A DNA stretch of 64,000 nt, from NCBI RefSeq assembly GCF_023715205.1, contig NZ_JAMBNR010000014.1, positions 97,673 to 161,672 of the forward strand, read 5' to 3'. This DNA is from Mesobacillus maritimus (lineage in GTDB: Bacteria > Bacillota > Bacilli > Bacillales > Cytobacillaceae). The position numbers were made by a program, and so were the translations under genes. Below, in pieces: positions 11,887 through 20,264 of the stretch (positions within the stretch are counted from its first letter, which is position 1; each line of letters starts with the position of its first letter). The notes under the pieces were generated by a model, which had not been told where the DNA came from, searched no databases, and saw only the letters and a program-made list of their open reading frames with translations.

Positions 11887-12183
11887 ATGTTTATCCTATT
11901 TGGTGTTATTGCAATAGTAGCAACTTTTATAAATCTATATATGTATAAAGCAGGAAAGGATTATAAGCTTGCTATGGCAATAGGACTATCATTTACAGCG
12001 TTAACACTATGTTCAGAATATAGTCTTGTTTCTCGGTGGGTAAAAGTGGGAGATTGGTCAGCTTTAATGGATGTAGTCCCTGGTATGGAAAGGGCATTAT
12101 GGTTTTTGACCATTGTTTCTATCTTACTAAATATCGCACCTATACTTTTAGAACGAAAAGGGAAGATTAATTCGTTTTTTTAG
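11887..12183 (+). CDS. Hypothetical small membrane protein
   Basis: 98 aa with three probable hydrophobic segments: residues ~1-20 (FILFGVIAIVATFINLYMY), ~28-48 (LAMAIGLSFTALTLCSEY) and ~72-90 (ALWFLTIVSILLNIAPILL). RBS GGAGG 7 nt before ATG. Monocistronic, about 135 nt after the right core of a hairpin repeat. No family recognised with confidence; function unknown. Confidence 0.65.
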   Translation: MFILFGVIAIVATFINLYMYKAGKDYKLAMAIGLSFTALTLCSEYSLVSRWVKVGDWSALMDVVPGMERALWFLTIVSILLNIAPILLERKGKINSFF

Positions 12184-12273
12184 AAAAGCTATGTTAAATA
12201 ATATTGTTGTTACATGCAAACAGATAAGGGAACCATAGAAAGGTTCCCTGTAGTAAAGACATTACGATATAGT

Positions 12274-12525
12274 TTAATAACCAAGTTCTTTTTCTTCGTA
12301 TTCTTTCTTCATTTTTTTAATACAACGTGTAAGAGTGTATATGAATGCAAAAATAATTATGATAGATGAAAAAAGTTTCCAATCAATATCGGGTAGAATA
12401 AAAAACGCCCTAAATATAACACTACTTCCAAATATCATTAAAAACAAAGTTAGAAAATAATAAATGCGCACATAACTACTATATTTTAGTAGACTTATGT
12501 TCCACCATTTTCTTCTTTTTTCCAT
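12274..12525 (-). CDS. Hypothetical two-TM protein
   Basis: Read from the inner ATG (MEKRRKWWN) because AAGGTGAT lies 6 nt upstream of it, while the longer 98-aa version beginning at 12570 has no RBS. 83 aa, basic N-terminus, two hydrophobic helices (IYYFLTLFLMIFGSSVIF and SSIIIIFAFIYTLT), then a charged tail KKMKKEYEEKELG. Convergent with the preceding gene. Function unknown. Confidence 0.6.
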   Translation of the reverse strand: MEKRRKWWNISLLKYSSYVRIYYFLTLFLMIFGSSVIFRAFFILPDIDWKLFSSIIIIFAFIYTLTRCIKKMKKEYEEKELGY

Positions 12526-12880
12526 AGAGAGATCACCTTCAAAAAATTTTTTATTATCTATTAAACTCATTTAGTAAATTCTGACAGTGTCATTTTATCA
12601 TATGTTACATTTATAGAACATAAGCTACTTTCATTTTTCTAATTAGTAAAAATCTCTTACAAACGGTATTGCTCTGTTGTACTTAGTTTGCTAATTACAT
12701 CTATGATTTCCTTATGTTTACCTATATTAAAGAACGTAATTTCGCACATATTAAATACCAACAGAGTTCTTTAACATAGCTTTTAGTAAAAATAGAGGTG
12801 GTGTGTCCAAAATATAGGGAATATATTCATAATTTTTAATATTTTGGAAACCAAATCCAATCGTAATCGTATTATTTAAA

Positions 12881-12955
12881 TTAAGGCTATTTTCGTAAAG
12901 ATTGTTGTTAAAATCCTAAATCTGATTTTAACGCAGGATAAGCCATTTTGTGCGT
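12881..12955 (+). repeat. 75-bp dispersed repeat (family B), copy 1
   Basis: Begins TTAAGGCTATTTTCGTAAAG and runs through TTGTTGTTAAAATCC and GATTTTAACGCAGGATAAGCC. Matches, with few differences, the reverse complement of 14831-14897 and the plus strand at 27543-27605. Confidence 0.8.
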
Positions 12956-12970
12956 TTATAATAAGTTTAC

Positions 12971-13068
12971 TGGCTCTTTTCTCCTGATTTAAAGTTGATG
13001 TCCAGTGAAAACAAAGCTAATTTTTTTCTCTTTATATCTAAAAGCAACAAAGTTTGAGAAAAGAGCCA
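12971..13068. repeat. 98-bp segment bounded by 13-bp perfect inverted repeats
   Basis: TGGCTCTTTTCTC at 12971-12983 and its exact complement at 13056-13068, with 72 nt between. It has no coding capacity and ends 35 nt before the next gene. Could be a MITE-like remnant or a long-loop leader structure. The whole 12526-13102 gap otherwise holds only repeat family B. Confidence 0.6.
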
Positions 13069-13102
13069 AATATAAAGAAAAATAAAGGAGGGGAAGTTCC
13101 TA

Positions 13103-13423
13103 TTGGTGAAAAAGATATTGGCAATTGTTCTTACATTATTCATATTAATAGGTTTAAGTTTCGGATTATCCCATTATCTTCAATCGAATTTCTTTGATTA
13201 TTCATTTTTTGTAGGTTTAATTGTTACCGTAGTTATTTGGTTTTTCAGTTCAAAGGGAGGGGTTACCTCTCGGAATCTTGATATGAGAGTTCAAAGTACA
13301 ATGGGGATGAAAACCTCACAAGAAAAATTTGAATTTTCACCAAACCTTGCTTTCGTCACTTCGTTGTTATATACCATTTTTACCTTTGCTGCAACTCTCT
13401 TTCAATACAAAGACTACTTCTAA
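13103..13423 (+). CDS. Hypothetical membrane protein (about 106 aa)
   Basis: Two clear N-terminal helices (KKILAIVLTLFILIGLSFG and YSFFVGLIVTVVIWFFSS) and one C-terminal helix (FVTSLLYTIFTFAATLF). RBS AAAGGAGGGG before TTG 13103; the adjacent GTG 13106 is equally possible. The central part (NLDMRVQSTMGMKTSQE) is polar. No family recognised. Monocistronic. Confidence 0.6.
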   Translation: MVKKILAIVLTLFILIGLSFGLSHYLQSNFFDYSFFVGLIVTVVIWFFSSKGGVTSRNLDMRVQSTMGMKTSQEKFEFSPNLAFVTSLLYTIFTFAATLFQYKDYF

Positions 13424-13612
13424 AACAGGAATAGATATTAACAGAGCTTGGGAATCTAAACTCTTTTCTTGTTAAACGACCGGGCAGAATAGTGGTAGAA
13501 GCAACCGCGTTTTTACTAGAACGATATAAAATAAGATATAAAATAAATAGATGTAAATTTGTATTTATGTAATTTGTAACTTTTGATAAAATATTGATAT
13601 ATTTAATGAAAA

Positions 13613-14668
13613 ATGGTGGTTTACTTGAATCTGAAAATCCAGTCCCTAGACATAGACTTTCACCAACTAATTGAAAACTCTCTTAATGCTATTTTGATTC
13701 TTGGAAAAGAAGGAGAAATTCTCTACTGTAATAAAGCTTGTTTGAAATTGCTCAAGGTAGCTTCTCCTGATGATATTTTATATAAAAATTTGTGCGTTTT
13801 TCTCCCTCTTGACTTCCATCCAATTTGTAAAGAACGGTTAAGAAAGGTAATGAAAGAACAGGAAATCTTAAAAAGTATAGAAGCAAAAATGATTAAAAGT
13901 GATGCGGAGATTATTGATGTTGAAGTAAAGACTGCACCTTATCTTCTGAAGGGGAAAGTCTATGCTCAAGTCATTATCCAAGACATTTCAGATCGCAAAT
14001 TAACAGAAAAGCTTTTGTATGATAGGGAAAAATTAGCTTCACTCGGTCAAATAGCAGCTAGTATCGTTCATGAAGTAAAAAACCCTCTTACAGCCGTGAA
14101 AGGATATTTACAATTATTAAAGGAATCCCAATCACATAACTATTTAGATACGATGGAAACTGAATTGGAAAAAGCACTAGAGACTTTACAAAATTTATTA
14201 CAGGTTTCCAAGCCTGATTTACATGATGAACCGTTTGTTTCCGTTGATTTATGTAAGGAATTAGAATCTCTATTGTTCTTATTTCAAGAAAAACTATATA
14301 AGGTGAAAGTAGAATTGGACTTAAAAGATCCAGAAAGAAAAGTAGTTGGCAAAAGAAATTTATTACTTAAAGCTTTTTTTAACTTGATAAAGAACTCAAT
14401 TGAAGCCATTCCTGACAAGGGGAAAATAAGAATTGAACATTATTATGATAACGGGTCGATTCATATAAAAGTGAGTGATACTGGGGTAGGAATATCTGAA
14501 GACAAAGTAAAAATGCTGGGAACACCGTTCTTTTCTACGAAGAGTGATGGAACGGGTTTGGGTCTAACTCAAGTGTTTACGACAATACATGAACATGGTG
14601 GCGATGTCTCTATTCAAAGCTCAATTGGAGAAGGTACTGTATTTCATGTCCGACTACCTACTAAATAA
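13613..14668 (+). CDS. PAS-domain orphan sensor histidine kinase (sporulation-kinase type)
   Basis: 351-aa cytoplasmic kinase: PAS domain at residues ~15-130 (ENSLNAILILGKEGEILYCN to VIIQDISDRK), H-box SIVHEVKNPLTAVKGY with the phospho-His near nt 14069, N-box LIKNSIEAIP, G1 DTGVGI, G2 GTGLGLTQ. No membrane segment. The closing GEGTVFHVRLP is typical of Bacillus KinA/KinE-like kinases. No partner response regulator nearby, so it probably signals to Spo0F or another remote partner (inference). Starts at ATG 13613, followed by GTG. Confidence 0.85.
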   Translation: MVVYLNLKIQSLDIDFHQLIENSLNAILILGKEGEILYCNKACLKLLKVASPDDILYKNLCVFLPLDFHPICKERLRKVMKEQEILKSIEAKMIKSDAEIIDVEVKTAPYLLKGKVYAQVIIQDISDRKLTEKLLYDREKLASLGQIAASIVHEVKNPLTAVKGYLQLLKESQSHNYLDTMETELEKALETLQNLLQVSKPDLHDEPFVSVDLCKELESLLFLFQEKLYKVKVELDLKDPERKVVGKRNLLLKAFFNLIKNSIEAIPDKGKIRIEHYYDNGSIHIKVSDTGVGISEDKVKMLGTPFFSTKSDGTGLGLTQVFTTIHEHGGDVSIQSSIGEGTVFHVRLPTK

Positions 14669-14830
14669 AAATTGTTGATAGATGTAATAACTTTTCTTAT
14701 CCTAGCATAGAAAGTGTTTTTTAATATTTGTCTCTTTTCTCAAACATTGAAGAGAAATCACTCTATTTTCACTTGAAGAGACTTTTTAGATTAGGAGAAT
14801 AGTGCCAGCAAATTTATACGAACACATAAA

Positions 14831-14897
14831 AATGGCTTATTCTGGGTTAAAATCGGCTAAAGGATTTTAACAACAATTGTTACGAAAACAGCCTAAT
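14831..14897 (-). repeat. Dispersed repeat family B, copy 2
   Basis: On the minus strand it reads TTAGGCTGTTTTCGTAAC, TTGTTGTTAAAATCC, CGATTTTAACCCAGAATAAG; aligned to copy 1 it differs at only a few positions over about 67 nt. Confidence 0.8.
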
Positions 14898-14997
14898 ATT
14901 TAAATCTTCCACAATCGGGCACTTTTCTTTAGTAAGAAGGCGCCTTTTTATATGTTTCTAAACAAAATTTTGTGAGTATGATCACTTAAACTATAGA

Positions 14998-15031
14998 GTG
15001 CATTAATCCAAGAAGGATTAATGCACTTTTT
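14998..15031 (+). terminator. Perfect 12-bp hairpin with T tail
   Basis: GTGCATTAATCC and GGATTAATGCAC around loop AAGAA, followed by TTTTT. No gene lies close upstream on the plus strand. The sequence after it (ACAAACGGGCATAC) resembles the right core of the hairpin-repeat family, so it may be another, diverged member. Confidence 0.7.
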
Positions 15032-15304
15032 GTTGAACACCTTATTGTACAAACGGGCATACTTTTTTGAACAAATACCGTGGTAATGATAATTCTTTTG
15101 TTTAATACAAATTCAAGAGAGCACGTTGCAGAAGCTCGATAAGCCGTCGGGAAGCGTGATGGAGAACCTTTTAGACTTCTGGGAGATGCTGGAGTCCGCC
15201 CCTTAAATATGCCCTGAACTGATAACAATAATTCCATCCATACGTTAAACGATGTCCTTATCAAACATTAAAAAGGCTTCACTGCGTATAAATAAACGGA
15301 AAAA

Positions 15305-15482
15305 TTCCGGTTAAATTGGGAAATACCCATATTTCCTATAAAATAAGAGGAGTTTTTCCGGTTATATGATCCAAATCTATGGATTTTTGATTATTTAGAG
15401 CAGTTTAATCGGAATATTTCCGCTTATATCCTCTTTTAAAGCTGGCCCTATATACAATAGCAGGAAATTCTCCGCTTATAAC
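15305..15482 (+). repeat. Four spaced copies of a TTCCGSTTATA motif
   Basis: ATTCCGGTTAAAT (15305), TTTTTCCGGTTATAT (15354), TATTTCCGCTTATAT (15416) and ATTCTCCGCTTATAA (15468), 50-62 bp apart, all in the same orientation. No gene overlaps. Role unknown. Confidence 0.6.
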
Positions 15483-15771
15483 TTCTCATACTGATACAGA
15501 GGAATCGAAATGAAGAGAGCAATTAAAAGCAAAATAGCAAGGGATTAACAAACAGTGTTGGTCCGGGTAGGATTCACCACTTTTTTGTTGAAGTCTTATT
15601 TTAACAACGAAGCAGGTTATCGAATTAAAACTTGATTAATTAGATACGTGTCTTGAGTTTGTCCAACTAATTGCTAAAAATATGGATGATACATCAAAGG
15701 AAACGGAGCAGTAGAGTTTAAAAAAGAACTGGTTTTATATCGCAAAACAGTTTAGTGGGAGGAAGTTTGTT

Positions 15772-16197
15772 GTGAAGAAATTGTTCTTGTTATTTCTTTT
15801 AGCTTGTTGTAGTTTTATCTTCATTGCTTGTCAATCCCAGATGGATAAGATGACATTATTAGATACTGTATCTGATTTTTCAATTTCCAAATCTAAAGGT
15901 TATGGGGGATTAAATGAAGATTATTTCGTTTCCATTCACCAAGCAGAAGATCTATCGACTTTTGAGGGGATTTTAAAAAATGCAAAAGGAGTAAAGAGTG
16001 ACGTTGATGTGAATAACGAGAAACCTGACTACGATCTATTCGTACGTTATAAAAATGGGGAAACTCACGGATTACATCTCGTGCTTGGAAACGAAGGGGA
16101 AGAAAGCATATTTATGTATATTGGACACGAGAAGAATGGATATACTATTTCTTCAGAAGAGACAAAACTGCTAAAAAGCATCATTGATGTTCAATAA
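15772..16197 (+). CDS. YhfM-like lipoprotein
   Basis: 141-aa secreted lipoprotein. GTG start with GGGAGGAAG upstream; signal peptide KKLFLLFLLACCSFIFIAC with lipobox Cys at about residue 20. The C-terminal half (PDYDLFVRYKNGETHGLHLV, then YTISSEETKLLKSI) matches the pattern of small Bacillus YhfM-type lipoproteins. Function unknown. A deleted copy lies at 18066-18302 and a distant relative at 16308-16706 on the minus strand. Confidence 0.75.
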   Translation: MKKLFLLFLLACCSFIFIACQSQMDKMTLLDTVSDFSISKSKGYGGLNEDYFVSIHQAEDLSTFEGILKNAKGVKSDVDVNNEKPDYDLFVRYKNGETHGLHLVLGNEGEESIFMYIGHEKNGYTISSEETKLLKSIIDVQ

Positions 16198-16203
16198 ACT
16201 CTA

Positions 16204-16282
16204 TTAAGCGGGGCTTTTGATCAGGATGATGATCGCTGCGGTGGTTATTTTTCTTTTTGAACGAACGGAGCAGGTTAATTTA
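16204..16282 (+). repeat. Dispersed hairpin repeat, copy F
   Basis: AAGCGGGGCTTTTGATCAGG, a hairpin of the type GATCGC/GCGGTGGTT followed by TTTTTC, then ACGAACGGAGCAGGTTAATT. Immediately downstream of the YhfM-like gene, so the hairpin may serve as its terminator. Sister copy at 18318 follows the duplicated, deleted version of the same gene. Confidence 0.75.
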
Positions 16283-16307
16283 ACATATGCATATAAGCTC
16301 AGTGATT

Positions 16308-16706
16308 TTAATCACCGAGCTTTTCGTCTGTAATGATTTTATATAAAGTTTTTGAATCTTTTTCAGATAGAAAAGTGTTCTTATCTAAACGTTCAATTCT
16401 CACTTTAATTCGATTATCGGGCGAAAGTATCCAAATTGCATATTTATCGTTGATTCTAAAGTCAGGATATGTGCTCTTATCACTAGTTCCTTCCCATCTT
16501 GCATTCTTGAAAATCCTATATACAATATCAACTTTTTCTTTGTCTGTTATCTCGTTCGTTTGTTCATATTGACCTTCTGTTCCAGTATCTTTTTGAACGA
16601 TTAATTTATTTTCCGATTTATTATTAACGTGTTCCCCTTCCCAATAACTACATCCAACAATAGAAACGAATGCAAGAAATAGGTTAAATAATAGTCTTTT
16701 TTTCAT
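16308..16706 (-). CDS. Small lipoprotein, distant YhfM-like
   Basis: 132 aa with signal KKRLLFNLFLAFVSIVGC (lipobox SIVGC). The C-terminal part (YAIWILSPDNRIKVRIERLD, SEKDSKTLYKIITDEK) follows the same layout as the 15772 lipoprotein. The linker at residues 25-50 is polar and Glu/Lys-rich. Convergent with the 15772 gene. Function unknown. Confidence 0.65.
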   Translation of the reverse strand: MKKRLLFNLFLAFVSIVGCSYWEGEHVNNKSENKLIVQKDTGTEGQYEQTNEITDKEKVDIVYRIFKNARWEGTSDKSTYPDFRINDKYAIWILSPDNRIKVRIERLDKNTFLSEKDSKTLYKIITDEKLGD

Positions 16707-16967
16707 TAGAACATCTTCCCCTTAATAGCTTTTCTGTGTTTGACAATAATTCTTTATGAAAGTCACAAATTCCTTTAGCGTATAACCAAAACTCATATAA
16801 ACATTGTGAACAAATGTATACTAACTAACTGGGTGCTATAGTCAAAGTAGTATTATTGCTAAATTTTGTTGAACAAATTGAACTAGCGGTGCAAAAGGTC
16901 TGATTTGTTTGAATTAAATTTTTTCCAATGGTAATCATAAGGGAAAGTGTGGAAAAGGAGATTGGTT

Positions 16968-18017
16968 ATGACCACTGATAAAGATTTAAATCCTATGAAT
17001 GTGATGAATCCACTAAATATCAATCCCAAACTATTAGATGAGAGCAAACCTTTTACGACTTTTGAAATGGGTAAACTTTGGGCTACCTATATGGGAAACA
17101 GTATGTCTATCCAAATCTTAAGTTATTTTCTTCAGCATTGCGAAGATGAGAATATTAAGACGCTATTGAAAAATGGATTAGCGCTATCAAAGGATTTCAC
17201 TCAAAGGATAGAAGGATTTTTAAAACGTGAAAATTTTCCTATCCCCATTGGATTTACAAAAGATGATGTAAATCTGGGTGCCCCCCGTTTATACGCAGAT
17301 GAATTTTATGTTCACTATTTAAAATATGCTGCGAAGGCAGGTATGAGCCTTTACGCAGTGGCAGTTCCATTGGTTATGCGTGAGGATATAAGGGAGTTTT
17401 TTATTTATTGTAATCAATGTACGACCGTCTTTTTAGGACAAATTAATAATATACTAACGGAACAAAAATACATTTTAGAACCTCCTATCATTCCAACACC
17501 AGATAGCATTGAAAAAGTTGAGAAACAAAGTTACTTAAATGGTTTTTTGGGAGATGTCCGACCATTACAGGCAATGGAAATCATACATCTTTGGGATAAC
17601 ATCGAGAATAACGTAACAAGTATGGCATTATTATTGGGATTTCATCAGAGCGTTCAGGATCAAAAGATAAAGGCACTGTTCAAGCGTGGTTTAGATATGA
17701 CTGATAAAGCAGTAAAGCAGTATAAAGAAAAACTGCATGTTGAACATATTCAATCACCGGTGTATCTTGACCACTTGGTTAAACCTTCTACATATTCTCC
17801 TTTTTCCGATAAGATTATGTTGTTCCATAAAGTGGACATGTTTGCAATGAAGATTCGATCATTCGGAAACTCAATGGCTGTAACGGCTAGAAGAGATATA
17901 AACTTTTTGTATAGCAGAACTCTTTTGAGCATTGGATTATTTGTTGACGACGGCATGAATATTTTAATTGATAAAGGTTGGGTGGAATCACCACCAAAAG
18001 CGTATTACAGAGGTTGA
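16968..18017 (+). CDS. DUF3231 family protein
   Basis: 349 aa. ATG at 16968 chosen because AAAAGGAGATT precedes it by 6 nt. Two homologous halves, each with an alpha-helical ferritin-like look: residues ~20-175 (TTFEMGKLWATYMGNSMS) and ~190-345 (QAMEIIHLWDNIENNVTSMA). Ends in GWVESPPKAY, typical of the family. A paralogue is at 35934. Members are found in spore formers; function unknown, a role in spores is only an inference. Confidence 0.85.
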   Translation: MTTDKDLNPMNVMNPLNINPKLLDESKPFTTFEMGKLWATYMGNSMSIQILSYFLQHCEDENIKTLLKNGLALSKDFTQRIEGFLKRENFPIPIGFTKDDVNLGAPRLYADEFYVHYLKYAAKAGMSLYAVAVPLVMREDIREFFIYCNQCTTVFLGQINNILTEQKYILEPPIIPTPDSIEKVEKQSYLNGFLGDVRPLQAMEIIHLWDNIENNVTSMALLLGFHQSVQDQKIKALFKRGLDMTDKAVKQYKEKLHVEHIQSPVYLDHLVKPSTYSPFSDKIMLFHKVDMFAMKIRSFGNSMAVTARRDINFLYSRTLLSIGLFVDDGMNILIDKGWVESPPKAYYRG

Positions 18018-18065
18018 AGTTTCCAATATTATGTGTAAGCCCAGGGGTTGTTGAGGAAATTTGTT

Positions 18066-18302
18066 GTGAAGAAATTTTTGTTGTTCTTTCCTTTAGCTTT
18101 TTGTAGTTTTGCCTTCATTGCTTGTCAATCTCAGATGGATGAGATGACATTATTAGATGGGGGTTCGGATATTTCAATTTCTAAATCTAAAGGTTATGGA
18201 GGATTAAATGAAGATTATTTCGTTACCATTCACCGAGCAGAAGTCTATTGACTATTGAGTGGTTTTTAAAAAATGCTAAAAAGCATAATGGATGTTCAAT
18301 AA
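18066..18302 (+). pseudogene. YhfM-like lipoprotein gene copy with internal deletion
   Basis: The first ~60 codons match the intact gene at 15772 closely (signal peptide, CQSQMDEMTLLDGGSD, SKSKGYGGLNEDYF). A frame break then gives a stop at 18249-18251. About 180-190 bp of the middle are missing, after which TTTTTAAAAAATGC joins directly to TAAAAAGCATAATGGATG, the 3' end of the intact gene. The 3' flank, including the hairpin repeat, is also shared. Confidence 0.85.
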
Positions 18303-18317
18303 ACCCTATACAACAAA

Positions 18318-18394
18318 AAGGGGCTTTTGTTCAGGATGATGGTCGTTGTGGTGGTCATTTTTTCTTGTTGACTTAACGGGCAGGTTTGTTGAAG
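18318..18394 (+). repeat. Dispersed hairpin repeat, copy G
   Basis: AAGGGGCTTTTGTTCAGG, stem ATGGTCGT/GTGGTCAT region followed by TTTTTT, then TTAACGGGCAGGTTTGTTGA. Close match to copy F and to 19069-19140. Confidence 0.75.
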
Positions 18395-18492
18395 AAAATT
18401 TGGTATATTTTCCATTAAATTAATGAAAGATAAATGGAAGGGGTCACTTAATAAGGAATTCTTCTTTAAAATAATATCAATAAGGTGATTTA

Positions 18493-18975
18493 ATGGAATT
18501 TATGAAGTATGAAGGTGAATGGTATGTATGGACGTTAGTAACGATATCGATATTATTTGTATTATTTATGCCTAAAAAAAATTTAACATGGGTAGGCATA
18601 TTTATTACTTTTGTTTTTTCCGCTGGAATGACTTGGACTTTTGATACGATTTCAATGTCCACATTTAATCTATTTGACCTAGCAAAAAAAATATCCATTG
18701 AGTTAAGTGATTCTATTTTAATTGGCTTTGTCCCTGCAAGCATTGCCACTATCTTTGTAAATTTTTATAATCCTAAAAAGACATGGATGTTTGCGTTTGT
18801 TTTTACTTTCTTGTGTTTTGTCTTAGAATTAGGTTTAGTCCATTTCGGATATATGAAGAATAACAGTTGGAATACATGGTATGGAATACCAGTGTATTTT
18901 ATTATTTTTAAATTCTTTTTTCCTTGGTATTATGAACTTACTTTCAAACCACTTAATAAAAATTCCTTAAATTGA
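18493..18975 (+). CDS. CBO0543-like integral membrane protein
   Basis: 160 aa with five hydrophobic segments (WTLVTISILFVLFMP, WVGIFITFVFSAGMTWTFD, DSILIGFVPASIATIFVNFY, MFAFVFTFLCFVLELGLVHF, YGIPVYFIIFKFFFPWYY). RBS AAGGTGA 5 nt before ATG. Same architecture as the proteins at 33025 and 49295: early MPKK, a central FNYY/YNPK turn, a GY...WN stretch before the last helix. Function unknown. About 110 nt after a hairpin-repeat core. Confidence 0.7.
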   Translation: MEFMKYEGEWYVWTLVTISILFVLFMPKKNLTWVGIFITFVFSAGMTWTFDTISMSTFNLFDLAKKISIELSDSILIGFVPASIATIFVNFYNPKKTWMFAFVFTFLCFVLELGLVHFGYMKNNSWNTWYGIPVYFIIFKFFFPWYYELTFKPLNKNSLN

Positions 18976-18993
18976 AGAGGAGTTCATCTAACC

Positions 18994-19020
18994 AAGAGTC
19001 GTTTGCTGCGGCTCTTTTTT
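18994..19020 (+). terminator. Terminator of the CBO0543-like gene
   Basis: AAGAGTCG pairs with CGGCTCTT (one G-U), loop TTTGCTG, followed by TTTT. 19 nt after the stop codon. Confidence 0.75.
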
Positions 19021-19068
19021 CCTGTTCCACTTAAGCTTTGTGGATAGATGAACTTTAGCGAACGGGTG

Positions 19069-19140
19069 CTTTTGCTTAGGATGATGGCCGCTGCGGTGGT
19101 CATTTTTTGTTGAGTTAGCGAGGAAAGTTGTTTCTATGCT
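19069..19140 (+). repeat. Dispersed hairpin repeat, copy H
   Basis: GCGAACGGGTGCTTTTGC, stem ATGGCCGC/GGTGGTCAT followed by TTTTTT, and a degenerate right core (GTTAGCGAGGAAAGTTG). Confidence 0.65.
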
Positions 19141-19572
19141 AAAACCTATAGGGGAAAAACCTTGTGAATCTAGTTTGTGAAACAGATAAAATAAATGATT
19201 ATTCACATGAATAAACCGAAGTTAATTATTCCTTTTTTACATTCTGTTGTTGCTAGTGATAGCCACCAGTGCTTTTCTCATCACCACAGTGATTTGGGCA
19301 CTTCATCATCTCCTCTTAGCCCACTCCTGTTTTTTTAATCTCTTATATGATCAAGTTTCCATCCAAAAGGTAATGCCAATGGTTGTGGTATAGAAATAAT
19401 GGTAGGGAATTATTGTGAAATAAAGGGAATCTGAATGTACCTCCCTATTTTTATGGAAATAAAATTACCTTGTGAGTGCTAGAAATATGACAATAAAAAT
19501 GGTAAGAGATTTGTATTGATTTTTATGGTCAGTATTTTACAATATTAATTGTTCATCAGGAAGGTGGTCATA
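19141..19572. other. Gap with a possible broken membrane-protein fragment
   Basis: Between 19207 and 19393 two plus-strand frames read hydrophobic stretches: MNKPKLIIPFLHS, then in another frame LLLLVIATSAFLITTVIWAL followed by HHLLLAHS. This could be a frameshifted small membrane protein, but no family match was recognised. Nothing else seen. Confidence 0.3.
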
Positions 19573-20061
19573 ATGGCTAGTATATTGGCAACAGGATTGT
19601 TGTGTGGTTTGTGGACTTTCATTTCTACGCCTCTTGGGTTATTGGGCTGGGCAGGCTTTGCTGGGTGCACCACGTATTTTGCCCTCGGAGCAGGCGGCAG
19701 CAAAGATATGGGAAAAGCTATGCTTTGTAATATCGCGGGAGTAGCTTGTGGTATTTTGATTATCATTCTAACGAATATAACGGGAATTCCTAATGGTGCT
19801 GCTATTTTCAGCGGACTTGTTACTTGCCTTATGTGTGTATTGGGTGCAAAAGTATTGCCAATTAATTACACGCCGGGAATCTTTATGGGGTGTTTTTCGA
19901 CGTTTGCTGCTAATGGGGACTGGGTCATTCTTTTGCTTTCTCTGTTATGTGGGGCTGTACTCGGATTCTCTTGTTCGAAACTTGGAGAAATTTTTTCAAT
20001 TTGGGCCCAGAAGATTTTACCAAAGCATGACCAAATGGTAACGAATAAGTTGAAGCATTAA
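19573..20061 (+). CDS. DUF1097 family membrane protein
   Basis: 162 aa from ATG 19573, chosen over an in-frame start at 19549 because GAAGGTGG lies 7 nt upstream and the family normally begins MxSILATGxLxGLW. Four to five hydrophobic segments; the glycine-rich WAGFAGCTTYFALGAGG and the TPGIFMGCFSTFAANGDW segments are typical of DUF1097 (YcdZ-like). Membrane protein of unknown function, monocistronic, with a terminator downstream. Confidence 0.85.
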   Translation: MASILATGLLCGLWTFISTPLGLLGWAGFAGCTTYFALGAGGSKDMGKAMLCNIAGVACGILIIILTNITGIPNGAAIFSGLVTCLMCVLGAKVLPINYTPGIFMGCFSTFAANGDWVILLLSLLCGAVLGFSCSKLGEIFSIWAQKILPKHDQMVTNKLKH

Positions 20062-20097
20062 AGAAAGTATGGTTTAGCTAATAAATTGGTTAGTTGT

Positions 20098-20138
20098 AAA
20101 AGCTTCACGTATGTCATGAACTTATGTGAAGCTTTTTT
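20098..20138 (+). terminator. Terminator of the DUF1097 gene
   Basis: AAAAGCTTCACGTA pairs with TATGTGAAGCTTTT, then T run. 37 nt after the stop. Confidence 0.85.
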
Positions 20139-20139
20139 A

Positions 20140-20181
20140 TTAGGCTCTGTTCGTAAAGATTGTTGCTAACAATATTAAAGA
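20140..20181 (+). repeat. Repeat family B, partial copy 4
   Basis: TTAGGCTCTGTTCGTAAAG followed by ATTGTTGCTAAC; only the 5' 40 nt of the repeat are recognisable. Confidence 0.55.
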
Positions 20182-20264
20182 GACAGTTTTTTTGCTGTCT
20201 CCGCTACTCAACTAACGCCCCATAAGCAACTATAAAGAATGTCTAAAAGCATCCTATTCGATTC

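Larger units (their letters stand above)
14669..15771. other. 1.1-kb non-coding stretch rich in small repeats
   Basis: No intact gene. It holds a family-B repeat (minus), a perfect 12-bp hairpin at 14998, a degenerate tail of the hairpin-repeat family, four spaced copies of a TTCCGSTTATA motif (15305-15482), and another degenerate repeat core (GAAGCAGGTT near 15610). A broken plus-strand reading segment around 15120-15220 (VGKRDGEPFRLLGDAGV) may be a gene fragment; not identified. Confidence 0.5.

Noticed and set aside
14986..15264. 92-codon minus-strand frame
   Set aside because: Overlaps a perfect terminator hairpin and repeat sequence; no recognisable protein features.
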